Assembly: GCA_026874595.1 (NCBI GenBank)
Contig: CM049309.1
Coordinates: 29,143,033-29,207,032, forward strand
DNA length: 64,000 bases
Direction of reading: 5' to 3'
Origin: Sipunculus nudus
Taxonomy: Eukaryota; Annelida; Sipuncula; Golfingiida; Sipunculidae
The notes beneath the pieces were generated by a model. That model was given only the letters and a program-made list of their open reading frames with translations, was not told the origin of the DNA and did not search any database. This document shows positions 56,600-64,000 of this stretch, one piece after another. Within the stretch, counting starts at the first letter, position 1, and each line of letters starts with the position of its first letter. The translations under genes and the position numbers were made by a program.

Positions 56600-59500
56600 A
56601 TGAAACAACTCACAAATTTACTAGAAAGATAACATTTATTCCTTAGACAATGCTTTCTTATTTGGAGGATGCACTGAACAGGAAACGTTTCCAGTATGGG
56701 TTATCAATTATAGGTTATTATATAAAGCTACCAGGAAATTATTGATTGCCTCCTTAAATTACCCAGACCAAATACATTACAGCCAGGTGCTGAAGACGAA
56801 ACCTTATCTATCATTATAAAAGAAACATATATCAAAACAGAACTACTTATTGTGGGCATAGAAACATATTAAAAGTGATTTAAAATACCATGTATAAGTC
56901 TCAGACTCATAACTGGTCCCATATCATTATAAAAGGCAGGAACTCTTATCTCAAAAGATGAAAAAAGAATATTTTATATATCAGTATATTTAAAATGGGC
57001 AATGCTGATAGTTTGATGGCAGTTCATGGCTTCTACAAAATTTTCGTTAGTTTAAAAATGCTAGGCATAAAAATGTGGAATACATAGTGCAGACCTTTAT
57101 CAGAAATGGCCATGTATATTATATTTGAAATACACAGTTTTCAGTAAGTGTTCTTTTACAATAGATGCAGTCACGCACATTAACAGCAATAAGATAAGTT
57201 TATTTAGTATCTACTTAAATATCTGTTGTCTGCACGTATTCATTTATCATATCAATACTGTATGTACCAGTACTGGTACAATTTTGTCTTCCCCATGGCT
57301 GTATACACAAATATTATTAACTATGAATTACAACAACTATTAAACCTAGCAAACCTAATCTGATCTGCTGCACAATGAATAACAAGGAACTTGTGGTTCA
57401 TGGGGCTCAGCTGGAATTTGTAAAGAGAAAATTTGTATAAAATCCTAGTAGATGGAAATGAGGCAATATTTCATTTTTTTATTAATATTTTAAAATGTTC
57501 AGCATATAAATATACACATAATTTGCTCTACCGAGTTGTATTACTTACACATTTGGTGTGTTTGTTGTCAATTTTACAATTTTATGGACAACCTGAAAGA
57601 CGCTGGAGCCTCTCCTGATTACACATTTGTAAAATTAAAGATTTCATATTCTGACTGTAACATGCATGTAATAAATACCCACTTGGACTGTGTGAAACCC
57701 TTTTAAATATACAATAAGGAAGAAAGAGGAGGTGAGCTACAGTATAATAATACACATTTTATTTAATAATTGCAATAAGGAAAAAAAGATTGGTGATGAA
57801 AGAATCCATTTGATTAAGAAAAATCTTGATAATTATTTCTAAAAACTGGTTTAACATATTGCCAGTTTAGCTAAAAATGAAATTATATGAACGTTTACTC
57901 AATATACCTGACTGCAAGCACCAGTGTTATGCTCAGTAATGCCCAGCCAGCTTAAGAGATTTGAATGAAATGCTATAATGTATACACCAATTTGCAAGTT
58001 TTATTTCAATATTTAATTTCAGAAATTTAATTTAATTTAAAAAATCAACTAAGTTGACAATTCAAGAGAAAACAGATTCGAAACATATAAATAATGGCTA
58101 AAAGTAGCTTATATATAATAAATAAGTTTAAACCTATTACAATTTACAACTGAAAATTTACAGCTTGCATTTAATTCTAAACACTAAAAAGCCAAAGCGC
58201 CTTAGTCAGCGAGCTAAAACTGTAAAGTTGAATAATTATTTGATAAAAAACTCTTAAAAAGTTGCTCTTGAATTTTCTAATAGATATAAGAACATATAAG
58301 TGTATCAAATTTTTCTTAACATTAAATATCTTTCTTCTTCCAAAAGAAAACTTGAAACATGCATTATATTTTACGAGTGTTAATTTTTTTATATGAAATA
58401 TACTCCTTTTAGATATTTTTTTTATGTTGGACAGTTTTCTACAATCTAACCTAGCACATCCTGAAGCAGAAAACAACTTAGGTTTACTAGCATGAAAAAA
58501 CTGCAAATTAAATGTCCCAATACTATAAATGTTTGCATGCACTGTGTGTAACAACTGCAAGTATCACAATTATATAAAACTGACTGTATAATATTTATAT
58601 GTTTTAGAAGGTAGCAAAACTGATCTCAGATCATGAATGAGCATTTACATAATTCAGACATACCAATATATTTACTTTCAGTGTTTCTGGCTTCAGTCTG
58701 ACTACAGCCAATTTTTTACAGCCAAAAAGGGTAATATAAAATACAGAAAAGGCTGTCATCAACAAAGTCTTCCATGACTGAAGATATCTCAGCAATTCAG
58801 CATAGTTGAGAGGCACATCAGCTGCTATTCTGATTAGTGTAACAAAAGAATCTATCAGAGCAATACTGAAAGCACCCTAATAAAACACCTAATATTTTCA
58901 TAATACCAAATCCTTTGTTGGTATCACTTTAATATTAATTTAAAATTAGAATCCTAAAACTAGGCCTCCATTTGTAAATACTTGAAGCTTTACAAGGTTA
59001 CATTTATGCAATCAATCATGACAATTAAATACTACAAATTAAACATTTGCCATATATAGCCTGTACCATCACATTTGGAACTTTAACATAAATACAAATT
59101 TAGTGCAAATGAAGCCTCATACAAATAATGAAATACATGATAAATCAGCCAGATTGTACAAGATTAAGTAACTGCTGTATGTTCACAGTGATTCATCAAA
59201 CATTTCTAAGAGTTGGTAAAAACCAATTACCATAAAAAAGAGTGAAACATTTTACATATGTGAATAGTAATTTTCATAAAAGATTTCTTAGAAAATATGT
59301 AGAACACTAAGGATGTAACAAAAGAATCAAATACTAAATTATTTTAATGCAGCCACAAACTGTGGAAGAAGTTGACTTGTCCTTATTGGGCACTTTATTT
59401 TCAAGACATTCTTCCTGAAGTGGGTTGAGAAGTTGCATGTATTGTGCTGGGTTAGTTATATTAGGAATAGAGTGTGAGGAAGTACTGTACCTCGAAGTGG

Positions 59501-60250
59501 GTACGAGGTTTTCCATACTGAACCATTCTCAATTAAATATATTTTCATGGAGTCACTCAATATAGCACCTGACCTCACTTCTCCATTGTCTATGATAAAA
59601 CAGGTGTTGGTTCTGTACCCTCTCGTGTACAAAATGAATCTTCTTTGACATCTTTCTGAAAAAGGTGTAGCAATTTATCAGTGGCTAAATTGTGTTATTC
59701 CCATAGTCAGTTTGGAGAAAAAGATGAAATAGTATTAACTGTCAGAAACACAGCTTACAGTTCTTAAACATGCATGCAGCTGCATGGAATGCACTGACAT
59801 CAGCTAGATACTGACACAAGTCCAAGAAGAATTTATAACAGTTATTTATATGGATGTTTTTTTTATAAAATGAAAATGTCCACTTCTTACATTTTATTCA
59901 AATACTGTTTACACCTGGTAACATAATGATGATATAAAAGAATAAGGCCTCTAAAAATTATACCTCTTTAATGGAATAATATGAGTGTTTACAACAATTG
60001 AATCAAAGACCCCTCAGGAATTTAAAGCTGCTGGTTAGCAAAATATGTTGCAAGCATCTGTCATTTAATAATTCAGTGGCATTGACAATAACAAGGTAAA
60101 ACATCACATGTACTTTATATTTAATCGAGGATTAAAAATATATTACCTGCAAATATGTTCAACTAGAAAACTTCAACTATTACCAAAAATTATACAAGAG
60201 GGAAAAATTTGCATACTTGTGTAAAAATAAAAAAAAAATTGATAAAGTGA
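56600..60250. other. TE-11 interior, AT-rich, no gene seen
   Basis: AT-rich sequence with many short open frames. The longest (58177-58560 minus, 127 codons) is rich in Lys, Phe, Ile and Ser, as expected from AT-rich chance frames. No transposase catalytic motif, zinc finger or splice-joined set of exons was recognised. Confidence 0.5.
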
Positions 60251-60289
60251 AGCAAGAATTACTAAATTAAATATTCTCTCTCTCCCCAA

Positions 60290-60975
60290 ATTCACTCTAA
60301 CATGGGAAAACTGGAACCACTATACCACCATTACCACCAATATACCCACATCCAACCTTGGTACCCTGGAAACCCTCCCTCCACCAATATTTACCCACCC
60401 AGCCTGGGTATCCAATGCAGTCCCACCACCAACACCCATGTACACACATCCAGCCTTGGTACCCTGGACTCCATTCCACCAACACCCATGTACATATATC
60501 CAACCTTGATACCCTAGACCCAGTTCCATCAACACCGTGTGCACACAACCAGCCTTGGTACCACCACCAGTCATGTTTTCAACCATCCAGACTTGGTATC
60601 CTGAACCCTAATCCACAAGCACCACCCATATGCATGCATCCAGCACTGGTACCCTGGACCCTATTCCCCCAACACTACAAATGTGCACACATCCATTCTT
60701 GGTACCCTGAACCCCATTCCACCAACACCCATGTACATTCATCCAGTCTTGGTACCCTGGACCTAAGTTCACCACCAGTCATGTATTCACACATCCAGAC
60801 TTGGTACTCTCAACCCAATTCCACCAACACCAATGTACTCACACCCAGCCTTGGTACCCTTGACCAAAATCCACAAGCACCACACATCAAGCATTGGTAG
60901 CCTGGACTCCATTCACACATCCGGCCTTGTTACTCTGGAACCTTTTCCACCATCACCACCCATGTGCACACTTTC
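60290..60975. repeat. ~52-58 bp minisatellite in TE-11
   Basis: About 13 units contain CATCCAGCCTTGGTACCCTGGACCC followed by CACCAACACCCATGTACACA variants. Landmarks TTGGTACCCTGG or close variants lie near 60358, 60450, 60640, 60690, 60745 and 60850. Both strands stay open over long stretches (plus 60358-60900; minus 60297-60586) as a result of the repeat. Unit length varies and is not kept to multiples of three, which argues against coding. Confidence 0.88.
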
Positions 60976-60999
60976 AGCATTGATAAGATGCATAAATTA

Positions 61000-62230
61000 C
61001 CATTTTGTTTATGATGTGCCCATGAGGTAATTTTTGAACATGCTGCAGATTTTAATCTACACAAATATGATATTGCACATAATTACAGGTTTTGATTTTG
61101 CTAATTTTATCATTCTGATCACAAATTACTTATGTCTTCCTTATTCATCTTCAAATTCAAGGTTTCAGTAAAACTGCCTTGAAAAATTTAACAAAATTAT
61201 CTTTGCACAGCCTACTTCTTGCATCACGTTTGATAAATTAATATCTTACCTACTCAGCAGCCTATACATGTAAACTTGGGTCCACAATGCACCCAAAGAT
61301 GTTTCATGGTTATGCTGAACCAAACTGAATTTTGACCACTTGTTTTACTTTAAAAAATATAAAAACAACATGTCTATTTTAAATCAATTTTTTTTAAAAT
61401 AAAAAACACTCCAAATTTCAAAGACTGCTACAGTCATTAACATTCCTGCTTGCTTGACTGCCCTCTCTTAAATGTACTTACTTGCAGGGGCATCAATATG
61501 GAGGGGGGGGAAACCCCCCCCCCCCCCCCCCGAAGATAAATTGACGCTACTACTTACTTGTGTTCTGGACTCACATGGAATATGTGCACTGGAAAGTCTT
61601 ATATTCAGGGGCACGGCATTGTGGTGTTGGGAGTTCCAAGGGGTCAAGAAACTCCCCCCCCCCCCCCTTTACAATGACAACCAGTGAATTATTGGCCCTT
61701 CAGAGGGCTGTATCCCATCAGCTTTTGAAAAGTAAGGACTTTTATTTTGGAAATCCCCCGAGGTTAGATCCCCCCCGCCACCTTTCCAAAATCCTGTACA
61801 TACCCTTGTATATGAATTGTCTCATAAGTGACATTACTGTATTTGAATGGTGGTTTGTACTTTACATTGCATATTAATTCTTGTGAAGGTAAAATGTGGT
61901 TGTACTTTATATAAAGCATGAATATTTGTATCTCTATGAGCGATATTATGAATATATATACTGTTCACAAACTTAACGTTTGACTCACCTTTTAATTTCT
62001 GGCAAATTATATTTTGGGTTGCTACAGGAAACCTTCTTTGCGCCCAAGACTGAATATCATCAAAGGTGGACCTGGTAATTGCTCAAAATCACGTTTCGTT
62101 TTCTCGGAAGTTTTCATCTTTCCCGCGATCACTGGCAATCAGTTTATCATATGAATTGGGAGAATATCCGGTCATGTGATCAGTGGCAAAAAATTAACGG
62201 CGATTAAAACAAGTAAAATGTAATTGCCCG
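61000..62230. other. TE-11 right interior with C20 and C13 runs
   Basis: No supported gene. A G8 then C20 run (61503-61533) and a C13 run (61655-61667) sit in a GGGGCATCAATATGGAGGGG-type context that looks like a degenerate dispersed repeat. The 61472-61877 open frames run through these tracts and are rejected as genes. Confidence 0.5.
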
Positions 62231-62234
62231 CGCG

Positions 62235-62405
62235 AGACATGTCTTAAAACATGTGTTTAACATGTTTCACACATGTAACGACATAGCATGATGTTTCAAT
62301 GGACCCAATTTTGAAAAAAAACGGTGAAACATGTTTTGAAACATGTTTAAAATTGAAACATGTTTGCATACAAAACATGCTAAACATCATGTAAAACATC
62401 TGTGA
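62235..62405. repeat. TE-11 right subterminal ACATGT array
   Basis: About eight ACATGT/AAACATGTTT cores, for example GAAACATGTTTTGAAACATG near 62326-62345, mirror the left array in inverted layout. It ends 20 bp from the terminal CACTC repeat. Confidence 0.85.
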
Positions 62406-62426
62406 AACGTCATTTTTTAGAGTGTG

Positions 62427-63010
62427 CACCTCTGGTAAACGTGCGCGTGTTTGGGTTTAAATCCCGCCATATATCTCTGTAATCATAATCATATAGGAAA
62501 TTTTTTGATTAAATTTCTGTATTTAGATTCAGGTTCATTATTACCACCCAATTTATCTATATTAGGATTTAGAGTTATGTTGAAATCACCACCGATAATT
62601 ATTGTTTTATCCACAAAAGTTTCCAATATTGATAAAATATTTGTAAAGAAAATTTATTGTTCACTGGGGTTGTCTTTTGTAGGTGCATATACGTTTATCA
62701 GTATAATTTCTGCTTCATTTATATTACAGTGGAAAAATATATGTAACGTCCGTTTACGTCTGCATTCATTTTGTGGATAATAATATTAATATTATGTGGA
62801 AAGAGAATGGCTACACCTCTACTCATCCTATTCCCATGAGCAAACACAATTTTTGAGCTCCATTCTCTCTCTCCCAGGGGATTTCTCATTGTCTACACAG
62901 CTGTGCGTTTCTTGTAGAAAGATTATGCCTTTCGGTTTGTAGCCTAACCATTTAAATATTTTTTTCTCTTTTAACCCTATCTCTTAGTGAATGCAACGAA
63001 AATTCTGTGT
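62427..63010 (-). pseudogene. TE-10 ORF2, 5' part: APE-type endonuclease
   Basis: Reading down the minus strand: KWLGYKPKGIIFLQETHS (about 62910-62960; the Glu of QETH is a metal ligand), LINVYAPTKDNPSEQ (about 62690), TIIIGGDFNITLNPNIDKLG (about 62590; Gly-Asp-Phe-Asn active-site motif), and DIWRDLNPNTRTFTRGA (about 62430). There the frame meets the TE-11 insertion. It continues on the other side at 55800, with one copy of the TG duplication removed. Stops near 62470 and 62800 show decay. Confidence 0.87.
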
Positions 63011-63019
63011 ATATATTAA

Positions 63020-63690
63020 TTTATATAAACCAGTGAAATTCTGCTTCTGCAATAGCATACTTCCGTATACTCCCTTGCTTTGACTTCTGCCATTCAAACC
63101 TAACATAACATTAGCCAAATGTGCTTTCCATATGTCTTGAATTACAAACATTTGTGCAAAAATATTATATAAATAACTAACTGAAGATATACACGAATTG
63201 TAACTTTTTGACTATACGTTTAGTGCTGTACTGGGAAAACATTGTTTCTTTAGCACAGCTTGGATTGTTTTGTAGAATATGCCATGAGCGCATATATATA
63301 CGTATGAATGAATATACCAGGGCGCCCCAAGACGATATCCAGAAAAATAAATCAGCATGCAAAATAATAGATTTACCAGGTGTAAATTTGATTTTGTTTT
63401 CATTATATAAATATGTGTTGCACACGTGAAAGAGAAATTGAATGAAGGAAATAATATTTTTTTTTAGAATTTGCTGTGACTATTTCCTGTTGCAGGTCGG
63501 GTCAGGTCGGCTCCACCTGTTTATACATACTTAAACATATTTTAATATTCATTGTCTTTTTTCAACTTTGTCAATATATCCCATCATAGTAATCATTTAT
63601 GAAATATATAGTGTGTTATACATTGTAAATTAAAATATTCTCATTTAAGAAGAGCTCAAAGTCCATATAGCGTGCATAGCCAATGGAGTG
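63020..63690. other. TE-10 inter-ORF region
   Basis: About 650 bp between ORF1 and the endonuclease of TE-10. It is AT-rich, with short open frames on both strands (63177-63429) but no recognisable domain. Its position suggests the spacer and the start of ORF2. Confidence 0.5.
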
Positions 63691-63696
63691 ATTTGA

Positions 63697-64000
63697 TTAC
63701 TTCGGCTTAGAGCTGCTGATCGAAACAGCTTCATTGTAGTGTTGTGGTGGGTTCTCTCTCAGAGTTATTTCCCAGTCATTTAACACTTTGGGTGAGGTAA
63801 AATACGAAATCTTCTCCTGAGCGTCCCTGGTTGTGATTTTGCCATCCATGGTCCAACAGTCTCTTATGGGGCCATCCTTTTTGAGTTGTCTACCCTGTTT
63901 AAACATTTCAAGTCTTTTCTTTGTGAGGTCTTCATTAATAAAATGTGTTGTCCTCTGTTGCCGGCAAACTTTAACTTGTTCTTTGAATGTTATATTTTAG
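63697..64000 (-). CDS. TE-10 ORF1, C-terminal part (runs off edge)
   Basis: The frame reads HFINEDLTKKRLEMFKQGRQ, KKDGPIRDCWTMDGKITTRD and ends DWEITLRENPP-type sequence with a stop near 63695. The phrase with a basic helix, then CWTxDGKI, is the usual C-terminal end of L1/CR1-type ORF1 RNA-binding proteins. The ORF continues beyond position 64000, so domain order and integrity cannot be judged. It lies upstream of the endonuclease on the same strand. Confidence 0.75.

Larger units (their letters stand above)
55801..62424. mobile_element. TE-11: CACTC-ended DNA transposon, 6.6 kb
   Basis: Inverted ends: CACTCTAAAAACTGA (55801-55815) and, complemented from the right end, CACTCTAAAAAATGA (to 62424). 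TG flanks both sides (55799-55800, 62425-62426), compatible with a 2-bp target duplication. Subterminal regions are full of ACATGT/AAACATGTTT palindromes (more than 20 at 55815-56520, about 8 at 62235-62400). The CACT start, short duplication and repeated subterminal motifs resemble the CACTA/Mirage/Chapaev supergroup. The interior is AT-rich, with a minisatellite and no recognisable transposase, so it seems non-autonomous. Confidence 0.78.
52690..64000 (-). mobile_element. TE-10: L1/Tx1-like LINE split by TE-11
   Basis: Minus-strand LINE running off the right edge. ORF1 C-terminus lies at 63697-64000, the endonuclease N-part at about 63010-62427, then the 6.6-kb TE-11 insertion, endonuclease C-part at 55800-55610, linker at 55601-55335, RT at 55174-53848 and C-terminal domain at 53291-52694. 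Without TE-11 the visible part is about 4.7 kb. RT phrases RGVRQGCSLSPFLFILVVEL, ISQFADDTTCFL and KTEARWIGNSV are of the L1/Tx1 type, clearly different from TE-9. Confidence 0.9.

Noticed and set aside
60358-60900. 180-codon plus-strand open frame
   Set aside because: It coincides with a 52-58 bp minisatellite that is open on both strands; unit length is not a multiple of three and no domain is visible.
61472-61877. Two plus-strand frames with poly-Pro runs
   Set aside because: The proline runs are translations of C20 and C13 homopolymers; the rest has no domain.

Overview
The window looks like repeat-rich nuclear DNA from an invertebrate, most likely a marine bivalve. This rests on spliced coding fragments with GT-AG junctions, long satellite arrays, Ty3/gypsy elements with short LTRs and a Leu-type primer site, Gmr1-type elements and two LINEs. 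I see no prokaryotic operon, CRISPR array, tRNA or rRNA gene. Species assignment is inference.

Layout. 1-5500: four different tandem arrays back to back (about 331, 335, 279 and 150 bp units), many units carrying CTCF-like or GGTGGCGCCACC motifs. 5691-8716: a decayed gypsy element (TE-1). 8845-9103: a MITE. 9265-19252: one minus-strand gypsy element (TE-2), delimited exactly by two 180-bp LTRs and a perfect 5-bp target duplication. It has been broken up by a foldback element (9590-10820), half of a Gmr1-like element (TE-3, 13357-15884) and a terminal-inverted-repeat element inside its 5' LTR (TE-4, 16889-19136). 19258-20972: a small LTR element with a gag remnant (TE-5). 21240-21860: a 68-bp satellite. 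21865-26400: two minus-strand gypsy pol remnants (TE-6, TE-7).

26991-30395 holds the best candidate host gene: an unrecognised minus-strand multi-exon gene with mostly compatible splice phases, one duplicated exon and two single-base frame breaks, both in T-runs. 30481-31650 is a second copy of the hairpin-headed 335-bp satellite. 31650-36460 is mostly unassigned, with diverged tandem repeats and one orphan exon (35011-35223) resembling an SLC44 choline-transporter-like loop.

36470-42771 (TE-8) is a minus-strand Gmr1-like retrotransposon. Its integrase lies upstream of reverse transcriptase, an order like Ty1/copia, although its proteins are Ty3/gypsy-like. A 178-bp piece of its pol has been amplified in tandem about six times. 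43636-48420 (TE-9) is a nearly complete LINE with a coiled-coil ORF1 and an endonuclease-RT ORF2. 48421-52690 is largely unassigned. 52690-64000 (TE-10) is an L1/Tx1-like LINE whose endonuclease region is cut by a 6.6-kb CACTC-ended DNA transposon (TE-11, 55801-62424) packed near its ends with ACATGT motifs.

Most recognisable protein sequence is therefore degraded transposon polyprotein. The window reads as a stratigraphy of insertions into insertions. Nothing here is clearly an undescribed functional system. The most unusual items are the Gmr1-like element with its internal pol amplification, the two DNA elements with palindromic subterminal arrays, and the recurrent CTCF-like motifs in otherwise different satellites.
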